Origin: JBNLAN01 sp050302175 | GTDB lineage: Bacteria > Pseudomonadota > Zetaproteobacteria > Mariprofundales > Mariprofundaceae | Direction: 5' to 3' | DNA: 38,497 bases | Assembly: GCA_050302175.1 (NCBI GenBank) | Contig: JBNLAN010000028.1 | Coordinates: 1 to 38,497 of the forward strand | Shown here: positions 8,557 through 17,014 of the stretch, piece after piece | Numbering within the stretch: position 1 is the stretch's first letter | Layout: each line of letters opens with the position of its first letter | Position numbers and translations under genes: made by a program | Notes under the pieces: model-generated | Database searches by the model: none | Seen by the model: the letters and a program-made list of their open reading frames with translations, nothing else | What the model was told of the DNA's origin: nothing

Positions 8557-10257
8557 ATGACTCAGCCTTTAAATGTTGTTTTCTGCTGGCATATGCACCA
8601 GCCCTTCTACCGAGAGGCAGAATCGGGCCGTTACCATCTGCCGTGGGTCTATCTGCATGCGATGAAGGATTACACCGACATGGCCATGATTCTGGAGCAG
8701 GTGCCAAGCGCCCGCGCCGTGGTCAATTTCGTGCCCTCGCTCACCGCCCAGATCGACGACTATGCGCTCAAGATTCGCAGCTGGCTGGATGAGCAGGGTG
8801 AGCTCCCCGACCGTCTGCTAATGGCTCTGGCGCATGAAGAGGGCGAATTTGATGCCGATACGCGCGACTATCTGCTCGAAACCTGCTTCCGGCTGAACCA
8901 CGAGCGTAATATGCAGCGCTATCCGCAATATCAGCGTCTGTGGGAGATGGCCGAGCACGCCAAGCATCACGAGGGCGCCGATTATCTCGGCCACGACTAC
9001 TTCACCGATCTGGTCACCTGGTATCATCTGGGCTGGATTGCCGAAACCCTGCGCCAGAGCAATTTCGTGGCACGCCGCCTGATCGAGAAGGGGCGCAATT
9101 TCAGCTATCAGGATCGCCGCGATCTTATCACGCTCATTGCCGGACTAATGACGGAAATCCCGGCCCGCTACCGTAAGCTGCACGATGAGGGCAAAATCGA
9201 GCTCTCCACTACCCCATATGCGCACCCGATCATTCCGCTGATGCTCGATTTCAAAACGGCGCAAGCGACCGTCTCCGATGCCGAAATCCCTGATGAGAGC
9301 TATCCGGATGGCCGCGCCCGCGCCATGGAGCACATCGAGCTCGGCAAGCGCATGCACTACGAGGCCTTCGGGCATGAGGCTGGCGGCTGCTGGCCTGCCG
9401 AAGGGGCGGTCTCGGAGGAGACGCTGGGCCTACTGGGTACCGCAGGATTTCGCTGGGCTGCCACCGGCGAAGCGGTTCTGCACCATTCGCTGGAGCGCAA
9501 TTTAAGGGAGCATCATGAGCTACCCTACGAGCTCTACCATCCGTGGCTGATCGGACATGGCCAGGAACAGATCGCCTGCTTCTTCCGCGATGACCGCCTC
9601 TCCGACCTGATCGGTTTCGAATATTCGCGCTGGAACACCTCCGATGCCGTTGCCAACTTCATGCATGAGCTGGCCACCATTCGCCACCGTATGCACGGTA
9701 AGCATGCGCCTGTGGTCGCCATCATTATGGATGGCGAGAATGCATGGGAGCACTATCACGAAAATGCGGTGCCGTTCCTCACCGATCTCTATCAGGCGAT
9801 TGCTGAGCACAACGACTACCAGCTGACCACTTTCAGCGATTACCTGCACCAATATCCAGCTACACAGCAGCTGGAGAAGCTGGTGCCAGGCTCGTGGGTT
9901 TACGGCAACTTTGCCACCTGGATCGGTGACCATGCCAAAACCATGGGCTGGAAACTGCTGATCGAGGCCAAGCATGCCTATGATGCTGCTGTAGCCAGAG
10001 GTGAGCTCGGCGAAGCGCAAAAGCAGGCCGCCACCGAACAGCTGCGCATCTGTGAAGGTTCCGACTGGTGCTGGTGGTTTGGCGACTACAACCCCGGCCC
10101 TGCGGTGCGCGATTTCGATGCGCTTTACCGGCAGCAGCTCAAGAAGATCTATACCCTGATCGGCCATGTACCACCCGCCTCACTGGACACCCCCATCTCC
10201 AGGGGCGGCGGCCATGCCGAGGGTGGCGGCACCATGCGCAGGGGAAGCAGCGACTAG
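8557..10257 (+). CDS. Glycoside hydrolase family 57 alpha-amylase-like enzyme
   Basis: GH57 enzymes hydrolyse, transfer or branch alpha-glucans with a retaining mechanism in a (beta/alpha)7 barrel. The 566 residues begin with the family signature FCWHMHQPFY (residues 9-18). The likely nucleophile is Glu282 in GGCWPAEGAVSEE, and the acid/base is Asp392 in IIMDGENAWEHY. The C-terminal part has WCWWFGDYNPGPAV, followed by a glycine-rich tail (RGGGHAEGGG). There is no signal peptide, so it acts on internal glucan. AAGGAT precedes the ATG. The stop codon shares a base with the malQ start. By context it is a glycogen-debranching or degrading amylase or a transferase; amylase, 4-alpha-glucanotransferase and branching activity cannot be separated by eye. 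Confidence 0.92.
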   Translation: MTQPLNVVFCWHMHQPFYREAESGRYHLPWVYLHAMKDYTDMAMILEQVPSARAVVNFVPSLTAQIDDYALKIRSWLDEQGELPDRLLMALAHEEGEFDADTRDYLLETCFRLNHERNMQRYPQYQRLWEMAEHAKHHEGADYLGHDYFTDLVTWYHLGWIAETLRQSNFVARRLIEKGRNFSYQDRRDLITLIAGLMTEIPARYRKLHDEGKIELSTTPYAHPIIPLMLDFKTAQATVSDAEIPDESYPDGRARAMEHIELGKRMHYEAFGHEAGGCWPAEGAVSEETLGLLGTAGFRWAATGEAVLHHSLERNLREHHELPYELYHPWLIGHGQEQIACFFRDDRLSDLIGFEYSRWNTSDAVANFMHELATIRHRMHGKHAPVVAIIMDGENAWEHYHENAVPFLTDLYQAIAEHNDYQLTTFSDYLHQYPATQQLEKLVPGSWVYGNFATWIGDHAKTMGWKLLIEAKHAYDAAVARGELGEAQKQAATEQLRICEGSDWCWWFGDYNPGPAVRDFDALYRQQLKKIYTLIGHVPPASLDTPISRGGGHAEGGGTMRRGSSD

Positions 10258-11729
10258 TGAACAACTGGAATGCACGCCGCCGCGCCGGCGTCCTTTTACA
10301 CCCCACCTCCCTCCCCAGCCCTGGCCCCACTGGCACACTGGGCGTGGAGGCGTTCCAGTTTATCGATGCTCTGGCCGAGTCCGGCTTCACAGTCTGGCAA
10401 TTCCTGCCGCTCGGACCCACGCACGGCCACGGCTCGCCCTATGAATCGCTCTCATCGCTGGCCGGCAACCCCAACCTGCTGGATCTGTGTGAGTGCGTGG
10501 AGCAGGGCTGGTTAAAACAGGGCGATTTCGAACAATTCACACACGGTAAAATCGCGCCGGATGCCGCGCGTGCGCTGGCCGCCAAAGGCTTCTGGAAAGC
10601 GTGTCAAAGCGATCACAACCTTACCGCTGCCATTGCTGCCTTCCAGCAGGCCAATCGCGACTGGCTGGATGACTACGCGCTGTTTGCTGCCCTCAAAAAA
10701 GCCACCGCCGACAAACCGTGGTGGAAGTGGAAAACCGCCCTGCGTGATCGCGACCCGACAGCACTGGCGCAAGCCGGTAAAAGCGAGCTTGAAACCGTAC
10801 AGCAGACGCTGTTTGAGCAGTATCTCTTTTCCCTGCAGTGGGAGCACCTCAAAACACACGCCGAGGCACGCGGAGTACTGCTGTTTGGCGATCTGCCAAT
10901 CTATGTTGCACACGATAGCTGCGATGTCTGGACCAACCGCCACTACTTCACCGTCAATGATGCAGGCCAGTGCGATGAGGTGGCAGGAGTGCCGCCTGAC
11001 TACTTTTCCGATACCGGCCAGCGCTGGGGTAATCCGCTCTACCGCTGGGATGTGCTTGAGAAAACCGGCTTCAACTGGTGGGTGGAGCGCGTGCGCATCC
11101 AGTTTACCCGCATGCATATTATGCGCATCGATCATTTCCGCGGGCTGGAAGCATACTGGGCTATTCCGGGTAAGCGCAGCGATGGCATGATCGGCGAATG
11201 GCGCAAAGCACCCGGCGGTAAGCTACTGGCCGCACTTAAAAGCGAGCTTGGGGAGCTGCCACTGGTAGCGGAAGATCTGGGCCTGATCACGCCAGAGGTG
11301 CATGCCTTACGTCAGCAATTCGGACTGCCTGGCATGAAAATTCTGCAATTTGCCTTCGGCGGTGATGCACATAATCCCTATCTGCCACACAATCATGAAG
11401 TGGATATGGTGGCCTATACAGGCACCCACGATAACGATACCAGCATGGGCTGGCTGGCTCATGCGCCCAAGCATGTTATCAAGCATATGAAAGAGTATCT
11501 GGGGCAGCCCGTTGAACCTCAGCCGTGGCCGCTGATTCGCGCCTGCCTTGCCTCGGTGGCCTGCCTTTCCGTGCTACCGATGCAAGATTTATTGCAGCTC
11601 GGGCACGAAGCGCGCTTCAACACTCCGGGCACACTGAAAGGCAACTGGCAGTGGCGTATGCATGAGCACGCCTTCACGCAAAACCTGCGCGAGCGCATGC
11701 AGACGCTCAGCCGGCTCTACGGTCGCTAA
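10257..11729 (+). CDS. malQ: 4-alpha-glucanotransferase (amylomaltase, GH77)
   Basis: MalQ disproportionates maltodextrins by moving glucan segments between chains. The reading frame is open further upstream, but the first MalQ-like residues (NNWNARRRAGVLLHPTSLPS) follow a GTG at 10257. This start overlaps the GH57 stop (TAGTG) and is preceded by AGGGGAAG nine bases upstream, so translational coupling is likely. The resulting 490 residues match the compact bacterial type I form rather than the longer E. coli enzyme. Catalytic residues are Asp292 in MRIDHFRGLEAYW, Glu339 in VAEDLGLIT and Asp392 in TGTHDNDT. These line up with Asp293, Glu340 and Asp395 of Thermus amylomaltase. It ends the rightward glucan operon, three bases from the convergent sixA-like gene. 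Confidence 0.96.
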   Translation: MNNWNARRRAGVLLHPTSLPSPGPTGTLGVEAFQFIDALAESGFTVWQFLPLGPTHGHGSPYESLSSLAGNPNLLDLCECVEQGWLKQGDFEQFTHGKIAPDAARALAAKGFWKACQSDHNLTAAIAAFQQANRDWLDDYALFAALKKATADKPWWKWKTALRDRDPTALAQAGKSELETVQQTLFEQYLFSLQWEHLKTHAEARGVLLFGDLPIYVAHDSCDVWTNRHYFTVNDAGQCDEVAGVPPDYFSDTGQRWGNPLYRWDVLEKTGFNWWVERVRIQFTRMHIMRIDHFRGLEAYWAIPGKRSDGMIGEWRKAPGGKLLAALKSELGELPLVAEDLGLITPEVHALRQQFGLPGMKILQFAFGGDAHNPYLPHNHEVDMVAYTGTHDNDTSMGWLAHAPKHVIKHMKEYLGQPVEPQPWPLIRACLASVACLSVLPMQDLLQLGHEARFNTPGTLKGNWQWRMHEHAFTQNLRERMQTLSRLYGR

Positions 11730-11732
11730 TAA

Positions 11733-12203
11733 CTAATCAGCCGGGTAAAATAGCGTCGGATGCACCATCCAGCACACGCCCCAACCATCCTTGCCCCGCT
11801 CAAGACACAGCACTCCGGCATTTTTAAATTGCACAGCTTCGCGCCCTGCGTCTCCGCTCAGTAATAGCCCCGCAAGCCGTGCGAGATGCGGCAGATGCCC
11901 CACCAGCATCACATCTTCACGAAGCCCTGCAAGCCTCTCAACCCAGATCGCGGGATCATCGTTGGGGCTGAGCCCTTCGGTTTGCTCCACGGGCAGATTT
12001 CCCCACCCCTCGGCAAACATCGCTGCGGTCTGCTCCGCCCGCAACTTGCCACTGTGGAAGACCGTGGTCGGGCGCGGTTTCTCAAACAGGCTCAGAAAGC
12101 CGGCCACACGCGCCACATCCTCACGCCCCTGATCCGAGAGCGGCCGGGCCGGGTCTGCAGCCTCATCCATCGCCAAACCATGCTGTGCCAGATAGATACG
12201 CAT
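11733..12203 (-). CDS. sixA: SixA-type phosphohistidine phosphatase (histidine phosphatase superfamily)
   Basis: SixA removes phosphate from phosphohistidine in His-containing phosphotransfer domains; in E. coli it acts on ArcB and PTS proteins. The 156 residues start MRIYLAQHGLA, so the usual RHG motif is QHG (Gln7-His8-Gly9). The catalytic His is kept and the neighbouring Arg is replaced. The other landmarks are present: RPLSDQGREDV, the S-x-x-x-RAEQT motif (HSGKLRAEQTA) and the second active-site His in VGHLPHLARL. I recall other SixA-like proteins with a VQHG start, so the change may define a subgroup rather than a dead enzyme. AGGGGGGGAG directly precedes the ATG. The gene converges on malQ and diverges from map. 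The phosphatase function is inferred from family. Confidence 0.85.
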   Translation of the reverse strand: MRIYLAQHGLAMDEAADPARPLSDQGREDVARVAGFLSLFEKPRPTTVFHSGKLRAEQTAAMFAEGWGNLPVEQTEGLSPNDDPAIWVERLAGLREDVMLVGHLPHLARLAGLLLSGDAGREAVQFKNAGVLCLERGKDGWGVCWMVHPTLFYPAD

Positions 12204-12235
12204 CTCCCCCCCTGTAACAAACCTTGATTTTAACT

Positions 12236-12259
12236 ATGCAGAACGCATCATCTCTGCAT
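12236..12259. other. Small inverted repeat between sixA-like gene and map
   Basis: ATGCAGA and TCTGCAT form a perfect seven-base stem around a ten-base loop. The repeat sits in the divergent spacer, within the probable 5' leader of map. No T-tract follows. It could be an operator or a leader hairpin; nothing in the sequence decides this. Confidence 0.3.
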
Positions 12260-12287
12260 CACGATCCGCATGCAAGGAGCCCAGCCG

Positions 12288-13043
12288 TTGCCAGTTCTTA
12301 AATCTCCAGCCGATATCGAAGCGATGCGCCCGGCCTGCCAGCTGGCGGCGGATACACTCGTGATGATCGAGGAGTATATCCGTCCCGGCATCACCACCAA
12401 CGAAATCAACGATATCGTGCACGACTACACCATTATGAATGACGGCATCCCCGCCCCGCTCAATTATCATGGCTTCCCGAAATCAGTCTGCACTTCGGTC
12501 AATCATGTGGTTTGCCACGGTATCCCGGGCATCAAGAAGCTGCAGGATGGCGATATCATCAATGTGGATGTCACCACCATTAAAAACGGCTGGCACGGTG
12601 ATACCAGCAAAACCTTTTTTGTGGGCAAGCCCACCCCGAAGAGTGAAAAGATCGTGGCGGTGGCGCGTGAGGCGCTGGAGATCGGCATAAAAGCCGTGCA
12701 CCCGGGCGCCACGCTTGGCGATATCGGCCATGCCATCCAGAGCTATGTGGAATCGAATAAATGTTCGGTGGTGAAGGAGTATTGCGGGCATGGCATCGGT
12801 CGCGTGTTTCATGAAGACCCGCAAGTGCTGCATTTCGGCAAGGCAGGCACCGGACTGAAGCTGGAGAAAGGGCTGGTTTTCACCATTGAGCCGATGGTGA
12901 ATCTGGGCAAGGCTCCGGTGAAAGTGCTAAATGATGGGTGGACAGTGGTGACGCGCGACAAATCGCTCTCGGCGCAATTCGAGCACACCATCGCCGTCAC
13001 CGACAATGGTTACGAGATTCTCACTCTCCCTACTCCAACCTGA
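12288..13043 (+). CDS. map: Methionine aminopeptidase type I
   Basis: This enzyme removes the initiator methionine from new proteins. The pita-bread fold residues are all visible: the substrate His in NYHGFPKS, metal ligands Asp in NVDVTTI and Asp in WHGDTSKTF, His in CGHGIGRVFHE, Glu in FTIEPMV and Glu in FEHTIAV. Length, about 251 residues, fits the short type Ia form. The start is uncertain. An ATG at 12270 is open, but AAGGAG (12274-12279) lies inside that reading and is spaced eight bases from a TTG at 12288. The TTG would give the family-like N-terminus (M)PVLKSPADIEAMR. I chose the TTG. The gene is divergent from the sixA-like gene and codirectional with the cyclase gene 184 bases downstream. 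Confidence 0.95.
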   Translation: MPVLKSPADIEAMRPACQLAADTLVMIEEYIRPGITTNEINDIVHDYTIMNDGIPAPLNYHGFPKSVCTSVNHVVCHGIPGIKKLQDGDIINVDVTTIKNGWHGDTSKTFFVGKPTPKSEKIVAVAREALEIGIKAVHPGATLGDIGHAIQSYVESNKCSVVKEYCGHGIGRVFHEDPQVLHFGKAGTGLKLEKGLVFTIEPMVNLGKAPVKVLNDGWTVVTRDKSLSAQFEHTIAVTDNGYEILTLPTPT

Positions 13044-13227
13044 CGTCACATTCACAGTTTCCTTACCCTGCATCTATTGCAGGCATACGTAAAAACAGGA
13101 CAGAACGAGCACGAGAAATTTTGTGTTCTGCATTCCATCCTTGCCCTTGCGTTGTGAACACGATCATTTGTAAGCTTGGTGCAAACAAAACTGTGACCGG
13201 GAAAAGATGGGGAAGGATTAAGCGACG

Positions 13228-14502
13228 ATGCAATATGGACATCACAGATTCATTCGTGGCGCGACCAAACCTGTCACGGTCATGTTCACCGACATTGTAG
13301 ATTCAACGCGCTATTGGGATGTGCAGGGGGATCTGCAGGGCCGCCTGATGGTGGATCAGCACAATCGGCTTGTGTTTCCCGTAATCAAGAAATTCAAAGG
13401 CAAGATTATCAAAACCATTGGCGATGCGGTGATGGCATCGTTCCGCTCTCCCGACAATGCCCTGCGTGCGGCCATTGGCATCCAGCAGGCGCTTGCTGCC
13501 TACCGGGCCAAGAATGAAAACTTCAATCTGGAAATCAGAATCGGTATGCATACCGGCGGTGCGATTGTTGAGAAAAGAGATGTGTTTGGCGATACGGTCA
13601 ACATTGCTGCGCGTGTTGAAGGCGAGAGCGATGCCAACGAAATCCTGATCTCGCAAGACACCAAAGAGAAGCTGGAAGATGATGACTTTCACCTCAGCCG
13701 CAAAACCAGTTTTGTACCCAAAGGAAAAACCAACCGAATCGTCGTTTACAGCTGCGACTGGGAAAAAGCATACAGCCAGACCGAAGGCATCGATTTCGAT
13801 GCCATTCTGCCGCTGATGGCACAGCAGCGAAATGAGATTTTCATTCAGATTGCTGCAGTATTCGCCCTTATTTATTACATCATTCACAACTACCTGCGCT
13901 ACCTGCTCGCCGATCAGGAGTTCGTCTACCTTATGACATTCAGTCCGCAGAAGATGATGATCAACCACCCATTTGTAACCGCCGCACTGGTAATCGCCAC
14001 CTTCTTCCTGGTGCGCTTACTGAAATATCTCACCGTGGTTCCCATTCTCCCCTTTCGTTTTCTTAAGGCAGGCTTCGGCTATGCCATCACCTTTGCGGGG
14101 GTGCTTGCCATTTTGACCATGCTCCCGGCCGAATACACCGGCAACAGCCAGCAGACGTTCCGAGAATCGAAACACCTGTTTGTGAAGGTATTGCAAAACG
14201 AATCCAATGTTCGCACGGAGCCTTCGCTCACCGCCGAGGTGATTTTCAAGGCCGATGATGGCGATCTTTTCCTGCTGGCAGATGTGAGCAGAGGCAAAAA
14301 GACGGTATGGAATAAAATCCTGATCGGTCTGGAGGAGTATGGCTGGATTGCGCGCATCATCCCCGCCTCATACGGCGTGGCCGAAGAGCGTCTGACCATT
14401 GCCAACAAGCACTACATCAAATATCTGGATATTTATGCCTTTCTTGCCGGAATCATCGGTGCCCTGTGGGGATTTTTCAGCTTTTCAGTCCGCCCCCTGT
14501 AA
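13228..14502 (+). CDS. Membrane-anchored class III adenylate/guanylate cyclase with SH3-like domain
   Basis: The N-terminal half (residues about 15-175) is a class III nucleotide cyclase. Metal ligands Asp22 (MFTDIVDST) and Asp66 (KTIGDAVMA), purine-selecting Lys62 and Asp118 (RDVFGDTVN), and transition-state Asn125 and Arg129 (NIAARV) are all present. This points to an active enzyme making cAMP. Hydrophobic helices follow near 204-222, 247-266 and 281-299. A soluble stretch (about 315-378, with VLQNESNVRTEPSLTAEVIFKADDG and GWIARI) resembles a bacterial SH3 domain, and a last helix lies at 401-420. With the cyclase inside, the SH3-like domain would face the periplasm. AAGGA precedes the ATG by about ten bases. 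The catalytic domain comes first and the putative sensor last, the reverse of most membrane cyclases. The ligand is unknown. Confidence 0.88.
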   Translation: MQYGHHRFIRGATKPVTVMFTDIVDSTRYWDVQGDLQGRLMVDQHNRLVFPVIKKFKGKIIKTIGDAVMASFRSPDNALRAAIGIQQALAAYRAKNENFNLEIRIGMHTGGAIVEKRDVFGDTVNIAARVEGESDANEILISQDTKEKLEDDDFHLSRKTSFVPKGKTNRIVVYSCDWEKAYSQTEGIDFDAILPLMAQQRNEIFIQIAAVFALIYYIIHNYLRYLLADQEFVYLMTFSPQKMMINHPFVTAALVIATFFLVRLLKYLTVVPILPFRFLKAGFGYAITFAGVLAILTMLPAEYTGNSQQTFRESKHLFVKVLQNESNVRTEPSLTAEVIFKADDGDLFLLADVSRGKKTVWNKILIGLEEYGWIARIIPASYGVAEERLTIANKHYIKYLDIYAFLAGIIGALWGFFSFSVRPL

Positions 14503-14509
14503 GGCGTAT

Positions 14510-14530
14510 CCACCTTTTGCATAAGGGTGG
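14510..14530. terminator. Possible weak bidirectional hairpin between cyclase gene and ppsA
   Basis: CCACCTT and AAGGGTGG can pair with one bulged G around a short loop. The hairpin fills the 28-base gap between the convergent stops of the cyclase gene and ppsA. There is no T-run on either side, so termination is only a guess from position. Confidence 0.3.
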
Positions 14531-16945
14531 CTAGCGGCCCAGCTCTTTCTCCACATCGAGGATACGCATGGTGGTGGCAATCACGCAATCCGGATTCAGC
14601 GACATCGACTCGATCCCCTCACGCACCAGGAACTCGGCGATTTCCGGGTAATCGGACGGAGCCTGCCCGCAGATACCGATGTATTTCTTGCGCCGCTTGC
14701 AGGCATCGATCGCCATTTTCAGCATCGTTTTCACCGGCTCCTGCCGCTCATCGAACACATGCGCCACCAGCGCCGAATCGCGATCAACGCCCAAAGTGAG
14801 CTGGGTGAGATCGTTGGAGCCGATGGAGAAACCATCGAAAATATCGAGGAAAGCATCCGCCGCGATCACATTGGCCGGAATCTCGCACATCACATAAATC
14901 TCCAGCCCATCCTCGCCACGCTTCAGCCCGTGCCGCTCCATCTCCGCCAGCACCTTCTGCCCCTCCTCCGGGGTGCGGGTGAACGGAATCATCAGACAGA
15001 CATTCTTCAGCCCCTTGGCCTCACGCACCATACGCATCGCCTGGCACTCCAGTGCGAATGCCTCCCTGAATGCATCGGAGTAGTAACGCGACGCACCGCG
15101 GAAGCCGATCATCGGATTCTCCTCCTCCGGCTCGAAGGCGCTGCCGCCGATCAGATTGGCATATTCGTTCGACTTGAAGTCGGACATACGGAAAATCACC
15201 TTCTTGGGGTAGAAGGCGGCGGCAATCATCGACACTCCCTCCGCCAGCTTCTGCACATAGAAATCGACCGGCGAATCATAGGCGGAGGTGCGCCGGATGA
15301 TCTCCGCCTTAACGGTTTCATCCTCCGGTTTTTTATCATCCAGCTGATCGAAACCGAGCAGGGCATTCGGATGCATGCCGATGGTGTTGTTGATGATGAA
15401 TTCGAGGCGGGCCAGACCTACGCCGTCGTTGGGGATGGCGGCAAAGTCAAATGCCCGGTCTGGGCTTGCCACATTCATCATAATTTTGGTTTTCGGGCGA
15501 TTGAGTGTACCTAGCTCCAGCTTGTCGACCGAGAATGGCAGCGCTCCCTCATAGATATAACCTGTTTCCCCTTCCGCGCAGGAGACAGTGATCATCTGGC
15601 CGCTTTTGATGGTGGAGGTGGCGGAGCCTGTACCAACCACAGCAGGCAGCCCCAGTTCGCGCGAGATGATCGCAGCGTGGCAAGTGCGGCCACCGCGGTT
15701 GGTGACAATAGCGGCGGCGATCTTCATGATCGGCTCCCAATCGGGGTCGGTCATATCGGTGATCAGCACCTCTCCCGGCTCCAGTTCATGGATATGCGAA
15801 GCATCCTTGATCACACGCGCCACGCCGGTGGCAATTTTGCCGCCCACGCTTTTGCCCTCGATCAGCACCTTACCCCGCTCTTTCAGTGCATAACTCTCGA
15901 GCACACTGCCATCCATCTGCGCATGCACGGTCTCCGGGCGCGCCTGCACAATAAACAGTTCGCCGGAGATGCCATCCTTGGCCCATTCGATATCCATCGG
16001 CTGCGGATGACCGGCAACCTTTGAGTAGTGCTCCTCGATGGTTACAGCATATTGCGCCAGCGTGACCAGCTCATCCTTCGTCAGACAGTAGCGCTGCTGA
16101 TCCTCGACCGGCACCGGCACGTTCTTGGTCGGCTGCTTCAGCGAATCGGAATAGATCATCTTGATTGCCTTCTCACCCAGATGCCGGGAGAGCACCGGCG
16201 TGAAACCTTCTTTCAAAGTCGGCTTGAATACATAGGCCTCATCGGGGCTCACCGCCCCCTGCACCACATTTTCTCCGAGTCCGTAGGCGCCTGTGATGAA
16301 CACCGCATCCCTGAAGCCGCTTTCGGTATCGATGGAGAACATCACGCCTGCACTGGCAAGATCGCTTCGCACCATCTTCTGGATACCGGCGGAAAGCGCC
16401 ACCTTCATGTGATCAAACCCCTTATCCACCCGGTAGGAGATAGCGCGATTGGTAAACAACGAGGCGAAGACGCGCTTCACCGTCTCGATCACATGCGAAG
16501 CGCCACGCACGTTAAGATAGGTCTCCTGCTGACCGGCAAAGGAGGCATCAGGAAGATCCTCGGCAGTGGCCGAGGAGCGCACTGCCACGGCAAGTGGCTT
16601 CTCAGCATACTCTTCCATCAATTGCGTGTAGGCGGCCTCGATCTCTTTTTCCAGTTCGGGAGGCATCTCGGCATGTGCCAGCTTGTGGCGAAGATAATTG
16701 CCGCAACTGGCCAGCGCCTCCACATCGCCGGTATCGAGCCCTGACAGTGTCTTCTCAATCTCTTCCTTCAGACCGTTGTGCTTCAAATAAAGCCAGTAGG
16801 CATCGGCAGTGGTGGCAAACCCGTTCGGAACCTTGATCCCCTTGCCGGTCAGCTCCCGGTACATCTCTCCGAGCGAGGCATTCTTGCCGCCCACCATTGG
16901 CACATCGGAAATCTTCAGCTCTTTGAAAAAACGAATATATCGCAT
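14531..16945 (-). CDS. ppsA: Phosphoenolpyruvate synthase
   Basis: PpsA converts pyruvate, ATP and water into PEP, AMP and phosphate, the entry to gluconeogenesis from pyruvate. The 804 residues contain the N-terminal PEP/pyruvate-binding ATP-grasp part (VPMVGGKNASLGEMYREL, VAVRSSATAEDLPDASFAGQQ). The phosphohistidine domain has His423 in GGRTCHAAIISRELGLPAVVG, and the C-terminal PEP-utilising barrel has the proton-donor Cys759 in GICGQAPSDYPE. GSNDLTQLTLGVDRDS is typical of PpsA. Length is near the E. coli enzyme (792). GGAGC precedes the ATG. It lies last in a long leftward run, 69 bases after the ygiD-like gene. No PpsR regulator gene is beside it. Confidence 0.97.
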   Translation of the reverse strand: MRYIRFFKELKISDVPMVGGKNASLGEMYRELTGKGIKVPNGFATTADAYWLYLKHNGLKEEIEKTLSGLDTGDVEALASCGNYLRHKLAHAEMPPELEKEIEAAYTQLMEEYAEKPLAVAVRSSATAEDLPDASFAGQQETYLNVRGASHVIETVKRVFASLFTNRAISYRVDKGFDHMKVALSAGIQKMVRSDLASAGVMFSIDTESGFRDAVFITGAYGLGENVVQGAVSPDEAYVFKPTLKEGFTPVLSRHLGEKAIKMIYSDSLKQPTKNVPVPVEDQQRYCLTKDELVTLAQYAVTIEEHYSKVAGHPQPMDIEWAKDGISGELFIVQARPETVHAQMDGSVLESYALKERGKVLIEGKSVGGKIATGVARVIKDASHIHELEPGEVLITDMTDPDWEPIMKIAAAIVTNRGGRTCHAAIISRELGLPAVVGTGSATSTIKSGQMITVSCAEGETGYIYEGALPFSVDKLELGTLNRPKTKIMMNVASPDRAFDFAAIPNDGVGLARLEFIINNTIGMHPNALLGFDQLDDKKPEDETVKAEIIRRTSAYDSPVDFYVQKLAEGVSMIAAAFYPKKVIFRMSDFKSNEYANLIGGSAFEPEEENPMIGFRGASRYYSDAFREAFALECQAMRMVREAKGLKNVCLMIPFTRTPEEGQKVLAEMERHGLKRGEDGLEIYVMCEIPANVIAADAFLDIFDGFSIGSNDLTQLTLGVDRDSALVAHVFDERQEPVKTMLKMAIDACKRRKKYIGICGQAPSDYPEIAEFLVREGIESMSLNPDCVIATTMRILDVEKELGR

Positions 16946-17014
16946 AACAGCTCCGTCCAGTCAGATATGATTCGGTTCGGTGACCATACGCGAAGTTTCA
17001 GGGCGGCCCCTTCC

